Below, piece by piece: positions 16,278 through 25,571 of a DNA stretch of 64,000 nucleotides (positions are counted from its first letter, which is position 1; each line of letters begins with the position of its first letter). Both the position numbers and the translations under genes were made by a program. The stretch covers positions 2,046,001 through 2,110,000 of the forward strand of contig CP116226.1 in assembly GCA_038182865.1 (NCBI GenBank). Reading direction: 5' to 3'. Under the pieces are notes generated by a model, which was not told where the DNA came from, did no database searches, and saw only the letters and a list, made by a program, of their open reading frames with translations. The DNA is from Microbacterium enclense (GTDB taxonomy: Bacteria; Actinomycetota; Actinomycetes; Actinomycetales; Microbacteriaceae).

Positions 16278-17287
16278 TTCGAGCCTCCCGTGAGAGCGCC
16301 GGCGGTGTCGCGTCGCAGGACGAAGCGCTGGTAGATCAGGGCGACGGCGAGGGAGATGAGGAACATCACCACGGCGACGGCGCTGCCGTAACCGAAGCTG
16401 CCGGCGTTGCGGCCGTTGGCGACCATGTACGTGGCCATCGTCGAGGTGCCGGCAGTGGAGGCGACGTACTGGCCCCAGATGATCCAGACGAGGTCGAACA
16501 GCTGCAGCGAGCCGATGATCGACAGGAACGCCCAGATGCGGATGGTGGGACCCATGAGCGGCAGCACGATGTGCCGCTGGATCTGCCAGTACGACGCGCC
16601 GTCGATCGCGGCCGCTTCGCTGAGCTCCTCCGGGATGCCTTGGAGACCTGCGAGGAAGAGGATCACGGCGAAACCGATGTACTTCCACGTGATGATGATG
16701 AGCAGCGTCCAGATCGCCAACGCCGGGTCGGAGATCCAGTCGGCGCGGAGCGAGCCGAGCCCGATCTTCTCCAGCGCCCCGTTCAGGGCCCCACCGGATT
16801 GCAGCATCAGGCCCCAGCCGAGGCCGACGACGACCTCGGAGATCACGTAGGGCACGAAGATCAGCACGCGGATGAGCGACTGCGCCCGCATCTTGCGGTT
16901 CAGCAGCAGCGCGAGTCCGAGGGCGAGCGGCCCCTGCAGGACGAGCGAGCCGATCACGATGAACGCGTTGTGCCCGAGCGCCTCGTGGAAGGCCGGGTCG
17001 GTGAGGATCGTGACGTAGTTCCGGATGCCGACGAAGTCGACGGGTGCGCCGAAGCCCGACCACTTGTAGAAGCCGTAGTAGGCCGCCAGGGCGACGGGCA
17101 GGATGACGAACGACACGAACACCACGAGGGCGGGGCCGAGCAGGATCGCGAGTTCGCCGCGGATGCGCCAGTTCTCGCGGCGCCGTCGCACGGGCGGCCG
17201 CCCGGCCGAGGGGGCGCCGGGAGCGCCCTCCCCGGCCGGGCGGCGAGACCCGGCGTCGGTCGCCGAGGTGGCGAGCTGGGTGGTCAT
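16274..17287 (-). CDS. Carbohydrate ABC transporter permease (MalF type)
   Basis: A 337-residue membrane permease, partner of the MalG-type protein. After a 45-residue cytoplasmic, proline/arginine-rich N terminus come six helices beginning AILLGPALVVFVSFVILPVA. The EAA loop is EELSEAAAIDGASYWQIQRH. It lies 11 bases after the binding-protein gene and is coupled to the second permease by ATGA. Together the pair forms the channel for the oligosaccharide captured by the lipoprotein. Confidence 0.92.
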   Translation of the reverse strand: MTTQLATSATDAGSRRPAGEGAPGAPSAGRPPVRRRRENWRIRGELAILLGPALVVFVSFVILPVALAAYYGFYKWSGFGAPVDFVGIRNYVTILTDPAFHEALGHNAFIVIGSLVLQGPLALGLALLLNRKMRAQSLIRVLIFVPYVISEVVVGLGWGLMLQSGGALNGALEKIGLGSLRADWISDPALAIWTLLIIITWKYIGFAVILFLAGLQGIPEELSEAAAIDGASYWQIQRHIVLPLMGPTIRIWAFLSIIGSLQLFDLVWIIWGQYVASTAGTSTMATYMVANGRNAGSFGYGSAVAVVMFLISLAVALIYQRFVLRRDTAGALTGGSK

Positions 17288-17298
17288 GGTCGCGGTCC

Positions 17299-18582
17299 TC
17301 AGCGGGAGGCTGCGGCGTTGACGGCGTCGACGATGCCCTGCGGCGTGCCCTTACCGGCGAACAGATCGACGACGGCGACGTTCAGCGCGTTGCCCACGTT
17401 CTGGCCGTAGAGCGTGTCGAGCCAGACCGACACGTACGGGGCGTCGGTGTACGCCTGCAGCGCCGACTGCAGGGCCGGGGTGGTGACGGCATCCGTCGCC
17501 TCGCTCGACGCGGGGATGGTCTGGAAGGCCGCGGCGTAGTTCTCCTGGTTCTCCTTGTTCACGAGGAAGTTCAGGAAATCGGTGCACTGCGCGGGGGCGT
17601 TGACCCAGCACGAGTAGCCGTCGACGCCGCCCATGATGGCGCCGGGCTCTCCGTCGCCCCCGGGAACCTCGGGGAAGGGGAACCAGCCGAGGTCGGCCAG
17701 CGGCTTCTCATCGGGGGTCAGTGACGCGATGACGCCGGGGTTCCATGCGCCCATGAGCTCCATGGCGGCCTGGTGGTTGGCGAGCAGGCCCGCCGACGAG
17801 CCGGCGCCCTGCTGCGCGGCGGTGGTGAGGAATCCCTCGTTGAACGGCTGGGTCTTGAGGAAGGAGTCGAGGTTCTCTCCGGCCTCGAGCCAGCACGGGT
17901 CGTCGAAGCTGCGGCTCTGGGCGGCGGCATCCAGGACATCCTTCGAGCAGGCGCGCAGCGCGAAATTGTAGTACCAGTGCGCGGCGGGCCAGGCATCTTT
18001 CGCGCCGACGGCGATCGGGGCGACGCCGGTCGCGCGGATCTTCGCATCGGCGGCCTCGAGGTCGGAGATGGTGGCGGGAGCCTCGGTGACACCCGCGGCG
18101 GTCAGCAGGTCCTGCGCGGTGAAGATGCCCGAGGGGAGCACGGCGACGGGCATGCCGTAGTTCTTGCCGTCGACCTCGAAGGCGTTGAGGGAGGTTCCGA
18201 GGGCGGTCTTGGCCTCGGGGGAGATCTTGTCGGTGAGGTCCATCGCTTGACCGGCGGTCACGATGTCGGCGAGCTTGCCGCCGCCGCGGGCCATGAACAG
18301 ATCGGGGGCGTCGCCGGAGTTGAGCGCCGTCTGGAGCTTGCCGTCCATCTCCTCGTTCTGCACGGCCTGGATCTCGATCGTGACACCGGGGTTGGCGGCT
18401 TCGAAGGCCGCGGCGGTGTCTTCCCAGTACTTCTTGCCGTCGCCGGTCGTGGAGTTGTGCCACAGCGTGAGAGTGACCGAGCCGTCGGCGTTCTCGCCGC
18501 CACCGCCTCCGGCACAGCCGCCGAGGGCCAGGGTGCCGGCGACGGCGAGGGCCGCTCCGGCGAGGATCTTGCGCGTGTTCAT
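17299..18582 (-). CDS. Extracellular sugar-binding lipoprotein of ABC transporter
   Basis: A 427-residue family 1 solute-binding protein. ATG 18582 gives a proper signal peptide with lipobox LGGC (cysteine 23), followed by a glycine-rich linker and the fold opening VTLTLWHNSTTGDGKKYWED. The open frame continues upstream to 18714, but that part lacks a signal peptide. It is the first gene of the transporter-GH3 operon and is divergent from its likely LacI repressor, with a palindromic operator at 18713-18732 between them. The ligand is probably a xylo- or gluco-oligosaccharide (inferred from the GH3 partner). Confidence 0.92.
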   Translation of the reverse strand: MNTRKILAGAALAVAGTLALGGCAGGGGGENADGSVTLTLWHNSTTGDGKKYWEDTAAAFEAANPGVTIEIQAVQNEEMDGKLQTALNSGDAPDLFMARGGGKLADIVTAGQAMDLTDKISPEAKTALGTSLNAFEVDGKNYGMPVAVLPSGIFTAQDLLTAAGVTEAPATISDLEAADAKIRATGVAPIAVGAKDAWPAAHWYYNFALRACSKDVLDAAAQSRSFDDPCWLEAGENLDSFLKTQPFNEGFLTTAAQQGAGSSAGLLANHQAAMELMGAWNPGVIASLTPDEKPLADLGWFPFPEVPGGDGEPGAIMGGVDGYSCWVNAPAQCTDFLNFLVNKENQENYAAAFQTIPASSEATDAVTTPALQSALQAYTDAPYVSVWLDTLYGQNVGNALNVAVVDLFAGKGTPQGIVDAVNAAASR

Positions 18583-18712
18583 GTGATTCCCGTTTCTCTT
18601 CGTCGAGGTGCGTCCCTCAGGGATGCGCGGTGGTCGTCGGCAGCGATGCCGTTTCCCGGGGTGTTGCCGCGCCCCGGGTCTGAGCAGTGTCGCCCGGCCG
18701 TACAGGCTCGTC

Positions 18713-18732
18713 AAACGTTTTCGAAAATGATT
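18713..18732. promoter_or_regulatory. LacI-type operator in divergent promoter region
   Basis: The centre TTTTCGAAAA (18718-18727) is a perfect palindrome, extended by AA and TT at the edges and matching C/G pairs, giving a 20-base CG-centred operator. It lies 131 bases before the binding-protein gene and 22 bases before the LacI gene, so it could control both. Local AT content is much higher than the surroundings. Confidence 0.6.
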
Positions 18733-18753
18733 TCCACGCTAGGGTCGGATGCC

Positions 18754-19755
18754 ATGACCCGCCGCGCCACCATCCACGACGTCGCCGCGGCGGCCGGTGT
18801 TTCCGTCGCCACGGTGTCCAAAGCCGTGAACGGTCGCTACGGGGTGTCGCCCGAGACCGTCGGCCGTGTCTTGGACGCCGTGAAGGCTCTCGGCTACGAG
18901 TCGAGCCTCGTCGCGAGCAGTATGCGGTCGCGTCGGACAGGCGTGGTGGGCGTGCTCGTGGCCGACATCGAGCCGTTCTCGGCCGAGATCCTGAAGGGTG
19001 TCGGGGGAGCGCTCGCCGACACCGGATACGACCTGCTCGCCTACAGCGGCTCGCGCCGCGACGGGGAGGGCTGGGAACGGCGCTCGCTCAGCCGGCTGAG
19101 CGGCACCCTCATCGACGCCGCGATCATCGTGACCCCGACCGTCGTCAACGTCACGAGTGACGTCCCCATCGTGGCGATCGACCCGCACACCGGCCGCGCC
19201 GACCTGCCCACGGTCGAGTCCGACAGCTTCACGGGTGCGCAGCAGGCCGTGCATCATCTGGTCCAGCTCGGGCACCGCCGCATCGGTTTCATCGCGGGCC
19301 GCCCCGACCTGCGTTCCGCGGTGGCGCGCGCCTCCGGCTACCGTGAGGCCCTGTCGGCGGCCGGCATCCCGTTCGACCCTGCGCTCGTGGGAGTGGGGCG
19401 CTACGAGCACGACGTGGCCCGCGAGGCCGCGCACGCGATGCTCTCGCTGCCCGACCCGCCGACCGCGGTGTTCGCGGCGAACGACCTCTCCGCCCTGTCG
19501 ATCGTCGAAGTGGCCGCCGAGCGGGGACTCCGCGTGCCCGACGACCTCTCGGTGGTGGGCTTCGACGATGTTCCCGAGGCCGCGCGCGCCCAGCCGGGGC
19601 TGACGACCGTGCGCCAGCCGATGAAGCGCCTGGGGGCCGAGGCGGTGCGGATCGTCCTCGCGCTCCTCGCCGGGGAGGACCTCCCCGAGACGCACGTCCT
19701 GTTGCCGACGCGCCTCGTCGCGCGCGGCACGGCCGCGCCGCCTCCCACGCGCTGA
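18754..19755 (+). CDS. LacI-family transcriptional regulator
   Basis: A 333-residue repressor with helix-turn-helix ATIHDVAAAAGVSVATVSKAVNG at the N terminus and hinge LGYESSLVASSMRSRRT, then the sugar-binding domain ending SVVGFDDVPEAARAQPGLTTVRQP. It is transcribed away from the transporter/GH3 operon and probably represses it and itself through the operator at 18713-18732. The inducer would be a sugar released from, or taken up as, the transported oligosaccharide. An ATG 13 codons upstream is possible but lies in the operator. Confidence 0.93.
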   Translation: MTRRATIHDVAAAAGVSVATVSKAVNGRYGVSPETVGRVLDAVKALGYESSLVASSMRSRRTGVVGVLVADIEPFSAEILKGVGGALADTGYDLLAYSGSRRDGEGWERRSLSRLSGTLIDAAIIVTPTVVNVTSDVPIVAIDPHTGRADLPTVESDSFTGAQQAVHHLVQLGHRRIGFIAGRPDLRSAVARASGYREALSAAGIPFDPALVGVGRYEHDVAREAAHAMLSLPDPPTAVFAANDLSALSIVEVAAERGLRVPDDLSVVGFDDVPEAARAQPGLTTVRQPMKRLGAEAVRIVLALLAGEDLPETHVLLPTRLVARGTAAPPPTR

Positions 19756-19824
19756 GTCGACCGCCCCGCCCGACGCCCCGCCCCGCCCGACGCCCCGCCC
19801 CGCCCGGGGCCCTGCCTCGCCCTG

Positions 19825-19883
19825 TTGAGTGTCCAAGACACCCGGACTCCTCAGAAAAACGTCCGGGTGTTTTGGACAGTGAA
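19825..19883. repeat. Intergenic palindrome family A, copy 2
   Basis: TTGAGTGTCC...ACACCCGGAC on the left faces GTCCGGGTGTTTTGGACAG on the right. It lies between the 3' ends of the LacI gene and the convergent response-regulator gene, a position that suits a two-way terminator. The preceding 60 bases are a C-rich repeat of CGCCCCGCCCGACGCCC. Confidence 0.8.
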
Positions 19884-19937
19884 CCCGGGGGCGACGGGTG
19901 CCCGCGAGCCAGTGAGAACAGGGGAGCGCGGAGCGCG

Positions 19938-20651
19938 TCAGCGCGCGGCCAGGCGGTACAGCACCTCGGGGCGGCCGCGGGCGCCGAACCGGTGCGAGAT
20001 GTCGACCTCGCCGCGCGCGACGAGGACGTCGAGGTAGCGCCGTACCGTCGCGCGAGAGGCACCCGACGCGGCGGCGATGTCGCGTGCGCTCGCCGGGGTC
20101 ACGGGGTGGAGAGCTGCCCGGATGGTGTGCATGGTCGACTCGGCGAGGCCCTTGGGGAGGAGGGGATCGGATGCCACGACCGTGCGCACCGGAGCCGTCG
20201 CCGGTCCGACGAGGCGGTCGATGTCGCCCTGGCCCATGCTCACGGGCACCTCGGCGGGCCGCGCGGCGCGCCCGCGTCGGTACTCCTCGAGCCGGCGCAC
20301 GAACGCTTCGCGCGTGAAGGGTTTGGCGAGGTAGCCCACGACGTGTGCGGCAGCAGCCTGGCGGATCGTCAGGGTGTCGCGGGCGGAGCTGATCACGAGC
20401 ACGTCGACGTCCCACTCCCGCACGAGCCGCAGCCGGTGCAACACCTCCACCCCGCTGAAATCGGGGAGGTTCATGTCGAGCAGCACGAGGTCGACGCCGG
20501 TCCCCGCCGCGAGCGCCGCCCCCGCGGCACCGGTCCGCGCGGTCCCGACGAGCCGGAACCCGGGCAGAGCCTCGAGATACGCGGTGTGCAACCGCACGAC
20601 CGCCGGGTCGTCGTCGACGATGATCGTGCGGATCGTGGCATCCGGGGTCAT
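19938..20651 (-). CDS. Response regulator, CitB/DcuR type
   Basis: A 237-residue two-component regulator. The receiver domain has DDDP near residue 13, the phosphoacceptor Asp59 in VLLDMNLPDFSG and Lys110 in YLAKPF. The C-terminal domain carries a winged helix (ASGASRATVRRYLDVL) of the CitB kind. The partner kinase gene lies 205 bases upstream. By analogy with citrate systems in actinobacteria it should activate the divergent tctCBA genes in response to an external tricarboxylate (inference). Confidence 0.9.
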   Translation of the reverse strand: MTPDATIRTIIVDDDPAVVRLHTAYLEALPGFRLVGTARTGAAGAALAAGTGVDLVLLDMNLPDFSGVEVLHRLRLVREWDVDVLVISSARDTLTIRQAAAAHVVGYLAKPFTREAFVRRLEEYRRGRAARPAEVPVSMGQGDIDRLVGPATAPVRTVVASDPLLPKGLAESTMHTIRAALHPVTPASARDIAAASGASRATVRRYLDVLVARGEVDISHRFGARGRPEVLYRLAAR

Positions 20652-20710
20652 CCGCGCCCCCCGCCCGTTCGCCGCCCGCCGCTCGCGCTCCGCCCGACCC
20701 GGCCGCTCCG

Positions 20711-20769
20711 TTCAGTATCCAAGAAACCCGGACGCCTCGAAAAATGCTCCGGGTGTCTTGGACACTCAA
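20711..20769. repeat. Intergenic palindrome family A, copy 3
   Basis: Left arm TTCAGTATCCAAGAAACCCG, right arm TCCGGGTGTCTTGGACACTC. It separates the kinase gene from the regulator gene of the same two-component system. The second such pair at 31.4-33.7 kb is joined by a four-base overlap, so an insertion of the repeat into an originally compact operon is plausible. Confidence 0.78.
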
Positions 20770-20856
20770 GCCCCTGGACGAGCCCGCGCGCCCTGTCCGC
20801 GTGCGCTCGCGGGGCATCGCGCAGCGCGCTCACGACCGTACCCTCGCGCAGCACGC

Positions 20857-22098
20857 TCACGCCCGCACTCCCGCTCGCGGCAGCTCCACGGTAAATCGCG
20901 CTCCGCCCGAGGGTGATCGGCCGACCGTGACCGAGCCGCCGCGCGCGCCGGCGACGCGGCGCACGAGGTCGAGGCCGACACCGCGCCCGGCGGCGGCTTT
21001 CGAGCTCACGCCACGGTCGAAGATCCGGGCGACATCGGCGGGCGGGACGCCGGGACCGTCGTCGGCGACGTCGATCGTGAGTCGTTCGTCGCCGGCCAGC
21101 ACCAGCACGTCGACGTGGCCCTCCGCCCCCGCCGCCTCTGCCGCATTGCGCACGAGGTTTGCGACCACGGTCAGCACCTCGTCGTCGACCGTGCCGCGCG
21201 GCACGAGGCTGGCCGGGTCCACGCGCAGCCCCGCGTGCTCGGTCGACAGGCCCTCCAGCAGAGCGCGCAGCGCGGGGTCGTCGATCGACAGACCGGATGC
21301 CACGGGCGCGATCCCCCCGATGTAGGTGAGCGCCTCGCCGGTGTCGCCCTCCGCGATGAGCCCGCGGATCACGTGCAGGCGCGTGTGGAACTCGTGCGTC
21401 TGATCCCGCAGCGCGCCGGAGATGCGCCGCTGGGTCTCGAGCTCTCGCGCATCGGCCTCGAGTCGTCGCACGCGGCGACGGAGCGCCGCCGTCAGCAGGC
21501 CGCTCAGCACGACCCCGAGCACGATCGATCCCGCGACCCAGGGCAGCATCCCGCCCACCGCCTCGTCGAAACTGCGCGAGATCTCCGACTCCAGCACGCC
21601 GACCGAGGCCGTCCCGATGACCGCGCCGGTCGCACTGTCGGCTGCCCGCACCGGCACCTTCGCTCGCAGGCTCGGGCCGATCGTCCCCGTCTCCGTGCCG
21701 AGGAACGTCTCTCCGGCCAGCACCGCCGTGGCATCCGTCGAGACCGTCCGTCCGCGCTCGGCCGGATTGGGGTGGGTCAGCCGGATGCCGCGGGCATCGG
21801 TGACCACGACGTAGTCGACTCCGGATGCCGCCGCCACGACGTCGGCGAGGGGCTGCAGGTCCGCGGTGGCCGCGGCGGTGTCCAGCAGGACGGCGCGCTG
21901 CACCTGATCGAGCTCGACGAGGCTGGTGGCGACGTCGAGGACGCGTTCCTCGGTCGCGGCGCGGATGCTGCGCTCCTGCACCGACATCGCGACGAGTGTC
22001 GTCGCCAACACGCACACGAGCACGACGGTGCACTGCAGAGCGAGCAAGACGGCGAGGCGCACCCGCACGGGCGCGCGGTCGGGTCGGGTGGTCGACAC
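20857..22098 (-). CDS. Sensor histidine kinase, CitA/DcuS type
   Basis: A 413-residue membrane kinase. Helix 1 (VRLAVLLALQCTVVLVCVLATTLV) and helix 2 (MLPWVAGSIVLGVVLSGLL) flank an extracellular PAS/PDC-type domain with VDYVVVTDARGIRLTHPNP, the citrate/C4-acid sensing fold. The H-box is RDQTHEFHTRLHVI; ATPase motifs are NLVRNAAEA, DDGPGVPP and GVGLDLVRRVA. GTG 22098 is preferred because GAGGAG lies six bases upstream. It is divergent from tctCBA, the likely target of the pathway. Confidence 0.9.
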   Translation of the reverse strand: MSTTRPDRAPVRVRLAVLLALQCTVVLVCVLATTLVAMSVQERSIRAATEERVLDVATSLVELDQVQRAVLLDTAAATADLQPLADVVAAASGVDYVVVTDARGIRLTHPNPAERGRTVSTDATAVLAGETFLGTETGTIGPSLRAKVPVRAADSATGAVIGTASVGVLESEISRSFDEAVGGMLPWVAGSIVLGVVLSGLLTAALRRRVRRLEADARELETQRRISGALRDQTHEFHTRLHVIRGLIAEGDTGEALTYIGGIAPVASGLSIDDPALRALLEGLSTEHAGLRVDPASLVPRGTVDDEVLTVVANLVRNAAEAAGAEGHVDVLVLAGDERLTIDVADDGPGVPPADVARIFDRGVSSKAAAGRGVGLDLVRRVAGARGGSVTVGRSPSGGARFTVELPRAGVRA

Positions 22099-22240
22099 GG
22101 GCACCTCCTCGTGCGCATCGTTTCGTGGGCGGATCGTCGTGAGCATCAAAGAGCGCAAAGGCCCCCGAGCGCGCCGCCGGGGGAGAGGCGCTGACAACCT
22201 AGCTTCTCATCCGGAAACGACGATGTCCCGGGAGGGCTTG

Positions 22241-23269
22241 ATGCAGCATCCGACGCCAGCAGAGGCGCAGCACCCCGCGCGCTCACCTCGACGCCGCCGC
22301 GTGACGGGAGCGGTGGTGGGCGTGGTCGCCGCGGCTCTGTTCGTGACCGCGAGCCTCAGCGCCGCAGCGACCGGCGGGGTGGCCAACCCCCGCACGAAGC
22401 TCACGATCGTCGCCCCGGCGGCCCCCGGTGGAGGATGGGACACCTTCGGCCGCGAGGCTCAGCAGGTGATGCGCGAGGAGGGGATCGCCGGTGCCGTCCA
22501 GGTGATGAACATCCCGGGCGCCGCCGGCACGATCGGCCTCGGCGCCGTCGCCGAGATGGGTGACCGGCACGACATCATGCTCGTCACGGGCGGCGTGATG
22601 GTCGGCGGCGTGATCGTCAACCGCTCGCCGGTGAGCCTCGAGGACGTCCGACCCATCGTCCGCTTGGCCGACGACTTCAACGTGCTCGTCGTGCCCGGCG
22701 ACTCGCCGTTGCAGACCCTCGACGACTTCATGCAGGCGTTCCTCGCCGATCCCGAGGGCACCGCCATCGCGGGTGGGTCTCTCGGCGGCATCGATCACCT
22801 GCTCGCGGGCATGCTGGCCCAGCAGGGCGGGATCGACCCGCAGCGCGTGAACTATCTCGCGTATCCCGGTGGTGGCGAGGTCGTGACCTCCCTCCTCTCA
22901 CACACCACGCAGGCGGGGCTCTCCGGCTACAACGACTTCCGCGACCAGATCGAGTCGGGCAACCTCCGCGCCCTCGCGCTTTCGGCCGAGGAACCGCTCG
23001 ACGACGTCGAGGTGCCGACGTTCCGCGAGCAGGGGGTCGATGTCGCCATGTCGAACTGGCGCGGGCTCGTGGCGCCCCCGGGCATCGACGACGAGGTGCA
23101 CGCGGAGCTCGTGGCCATGGCATCCGAGATGCGGGAGACCGAGGCGTGGCAGGAAGTGCTCGCCCGCAACAGCTGGGTCGACAGCTTCCTCGCCGGCGAC
23201 GAGTTCGCCGCCTACCTGTCGGAAGAGACCGAACGCACGACCGCGATCATGAAGGAGCTGGGTCTGTGA
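22241..23269 (+). CDS. tctC: Tripartite tricarboxylate transporter, binding protein
   Basis: A 342-residue secreted solute-binding protein of the TctC/Bug family. The signal segment VTGAVVGVVAAALFVTASLSAAATG is followed by TKLTIVAPAAPGGGWDTFGRE and NIPGAAGTIGL, the family's ligand-binding motifs. GGGAGGG seven bases before ATG 22241 decides the start, against a longer frame that runs through the divergent promoter. Together with TctB and TctA it imports citrate or a similar carboxylate; the CitA-type sensor next door supports this. Confidence 0.9.
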   Translation: MQHPTPAEAQHPARSPRRRRVTGAVVGVVAAALFVTASLSAAATGGVANPRTKLTIVAPAAPGGGWDTFGREAQQVMREEGIAGAVQVMNIPGAAGTIGLGAVAEMGDRHDIMLVTGGVMVGGVIVNRSPVSLEDVRPIVRLADDFNVLVVPGDSPLQTLDDFMQAFLADPEGTAIAGGSLGGIDHLLAGMLAQQGGIDPQRVNYLAYPGGGEVVTSLLSHTTQAGLSGYNDFRDQIESGNLRALALSAEEPLDDVEVPTFREQGVDVAMSNWRGLVAPPGIDDEVHAELVAMASEMRETEAWQEVLARNSWVDSFLAGDEFAAYLSEETERTTAIMKELGL

Positions 23270-23907
23270 CCGAACCGTCCACCCTCACCACGGGGTCGCT
23301 GCGCGTACAGCGCACACCCCGCTGGTACACCGGCCGCAGCGAGCTGGTCGTCGTCGCCGGGGTCTTCGTGCTCGCCGGGTTCATGACGTACGGCACCGCC
23401 ACCATGCAGGTGCCCGCCGACGTCGCCTTCCCGGGTCCGCAGTTCTTCCCGATGCTGGTCAGCGGATTCCTCTGGCTCGCCGGAATCGGTCTGCTCGTCG
23501 AGGTGCTGCGGACATCGCGTCGATCCCACGTCGCCGACGACCCGGTCGAGATCTCGAACGAGATGCTCGAAGACCTCGGTGCGATCGACGAGACGGGGGA
23601 GATCCGCATCGTCTCGCCCGAAGACGTGGCGTCGTCGTCGAAGCCCGCGTCCGTCGACTGGCGCACGCTCGGCATCACCGTCGCCGCTCTCGCGGGGTTC
23701 ATCGTCGTGCTGCCCGTCCTCGGCTGGATCATCTCGGCCGCGGCCCTGTTCTGGGTCATCTCGTGGGCATTCGGCAGCCGCCGGCCCCTGCTCGACATCG
23801 GGGTCAGCGTGATCGTCTCCTCGCTGGTGCAGCTCGCGTTCGGCGCGGGTCTGGGCCTGTCGCTTCCCGCCGGCATCCTGGAAGGACTCTCGCCGTGGAT
23901 CAGCTGA
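23266..23907 (+). CDS. tctB: Tripartite tricarboxylate transporter, small membrane subunit
   Basis: A 213-residue integral membrane protein with about four helices (ELVVVAGVFVLAGFMTYG, FFPMLVSGFLWLAGIGLLV, GITVAALAGFIVVLPVLGWI, LLDIGVSVIVSSLVQLAFG) and a long acidic cytoplasmic loop between the second and third. FPGPQFFP is typical of TctB. It begins at a GTG that overlaps the tctC stop as GTGA. Confidence 0.9.
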   Translation: MTEPSTLTTGSLRVQRTPRWYTGRSELVVVAGVFVLAGFMTYGTATMQVPADVAFPGPQFFPMLVSGFLWLAGIGLLVEVLRTSRRSHVADDPVEISNEMLEDLGAIDETGEIRIVSPEDVASSSKPASVDWRTLGITVAALAGFIVVLPVLGWIISAAALFWVISWAFGSRRPLLDIGVSVIVSSLVQLAFGAGLGLSLPAGILEGLSPWIS

Positions 23908-25451
23908 TCAACCTCGCCGACGGGTTCGCGGTCGCCTTCACGCCGCAGAACCTCCTCTTCCTCGTCATCGGCGCCGTGCTCGGCACCGCCGTGGGCGTGC
24001 TCCCGGGCCTCGGCTCGGCCATGGCGGTGGCGCTTCTGCTCCCCGTCACGTTCAGCCTCGACCCGACTGGCGCGTTCATCATGTTCGCGAGCATCTACTT
24101 CGGGGGGCTGTTCGGAGATTCGACCGCCGGCATCCTGCTGAACACCCCCGGCAACTCGTCGGCGATCGCCACGACGTTCGAGGGTCATCGGATGGCCAAG
24201 AGCGGGCGCGCGGCGAAAGCTCTCGGCACCTCGGCGATCGGCGCGTTCATCGGCGGCACGATCGCGTGCGTGCTGGTGGTGTTCTTCGCCCCGTACATCG
24301 TCGAGCTCGCGAAGGTCTTCGGGCCTGCGGAGTACTTCGCGCTCGCCGTGTTCGCCTTCGTCGCGATCTCGGCCGTCGTGGCCGATTCGATCGTCCGCGG
24401 TCTTGTCGCGCTGGGTCTCGGTTTCGCCCTGGCGCTCGTCGGCATCGACGCGATGACGGGAGCCGAGCGCTTCACCGGTGGCAGTCCCGTCTTCTTCGAC
24501 GGCATCTCGATCATCGTCGTGACGGTCGGTCTCCTCGCGATCGGCGAGGTGCTGCACGTCGCGGGTCACATCCGCCGCGCGGGCGGTCCTGGCAAGCTCG
24601 TCGCCCCCAGCGGGTCACCTCTGCTGTCGAAGCGCGAGTGGCGTCAGGCGCTGCCGGCGTTCTTGCGCGGCACGGCGTTCGGTGTGCCCTTCGGCGCGAT
24701 CCCGGTCGGGGGCTCCGAGGTGCCCACGTTCCTCGCCTACGGCACCGAGAAGCGTCTCGCCCGCCGCCGCGGCGACACGGACTTCGGCTCGCGGGGGGCG
24801 ATCCAGGGCGTCGCCGCCCCCGAGGCCGCGGGCAACGCCACGGCCGGTTCGGCGATGGGCGCCCTGCTGGGCCTGGGCCTGCCGACCTCGGCGACGGCCG
24901 CGATGATGATCGCCGCGTTCCAGCAGTACGGGATGCAGCCCGGGCCCCTGCTGTTCGAACGCTCCGGTGACCTCGTCTGGCCCCTGCTCGCGAGCCTGTT
25001 CCTCGGCCTGATCATCCTGCTGATCATCAACCTGCCATTCGCGGCGGTGTGGGCGAAGTTGCTGCTCATCCCGCGCCACTACCTGTACGCGGGCATCACG
25101 GTCGTCGCGATGCTCGGCGTCTACGCGATCGCCTCGCGCGTGGTCGATCTGTGGCTCGCGCTGGCGATCGGTGTGATCGGCTTCGTGATGCGGCGCTTCT
25201 CGATTCCGCTTGCCCCGGTGCTGATCGCCGCGATCCTCGGACCCATGGCCGAGACGCAGATGCGCCGCGCACTCGCTGTGTCGGAGGGCGACCCGACGAT
25301 CTTCGTCTCGTCGCCGCTCACGGTCGTGCTGTACGCGCTGCTCGCCATCATCGTCACCGTCAGCGTGCTGCAGCACGCCCGCCACGCGCGCCGCCAGCGT
25401 CTCGAGGACGCCGCCCGCCGCGACGCGCCCGTCCCCGCCGGCCGCCGCTGA
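23895..25451 (+). CDS. tctA: Tripartite tricarboxylate transporter, large membrane subunit
   Basis: A 518-residue, roughly 12-helix membrane protein forming the transport channel. Characteristic motifs: GVLPGLGSAMAVALLLPVTF, YFGGLFGDSTAGILLNTPG, GVAAPEAAGNATAGSAMGALLGLGLPTS split over two conserved loops. It starts at GTG 23895, overlapping tctB by 13 bases. The operon ends here; 237 bases of C-rich DNA with a palindrome separate it from glycerate kinase. Confidence 0.94.
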   Translation: MDQLINLADGFAVAFTPQNLLFLVIGAVLGTAVGVLPGLGSAMAVALLLPVTFSLDPTGAFIMFASIYFGGLFGDSTAGILLNTPGNSSAIATTFEGHRMAKSGRAAKALGTSAIGAFIGGTIACVLVVFFAPYIVELAKVFGPAEYFALAVFAFVAISAVVADSIVRGLVALGLGFALALVGIDAMTGAERFTGGSPVFFDGISIIVVTVGLLAIGEVLHVAGHIRRAGGPGKLVAPSGSPLLSKREWRQALPAFLRGTAFGVPFGAIPVGGSEVPTFLAYGTEKRLARRRGDTDFGSRGAIQGVAAPEAAGNATAGSAMGALLGLGLPTSATAAMMIAAFQQYGMQPGPLLFERSGDLVWPLLASLFLGLIILLIINLPFAAVWAKLLLIPRHYLYAGITVVAMLGVYAIASRVVDLWLALAIGVIGFVMRRFSIPLAPVLIAAILGPMAETQMRRALAVSEGDPTIFVSSPLTVVLYALLAIIVTVSVLQHARHARRQRLEDAARRDAPVPAGRR

Positions 25452-25571
25452 CCCGGGCCCCGCCCGCGCCGCGGCCCCGCCGTCCCGCCCCGGGGCCCCG
25501 CCCGCCCCGGGCCCCGTCCCGCCCCGGGCCCCGTCCCGCCCCGGGGCCCCGCCCGCCCTGCCCCTTCCGCC

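Noticed and set aside
15414..17063. An apparent 549-codon fusion of two permeases
   Set aside because: The upstream half is an out-of-frame reading of the MalF-type gene; the true MalG-type start is ATG 16277 with an ATGA overlap.
18739..20817. A 692-codon minus-strand open frame spanning LacI and the response regulator
   Set aside because: It crosses two real genes and a palindrome out of frame, with no domain.
22163..22195. GC-rich hairpin CCCCCG...CGGGGG before tctC as an attenuator
   Set aside because: There is no leader peptide, alternative pairing or T tract; it may be a simple mRNA structure, and support is too weak to annotate.
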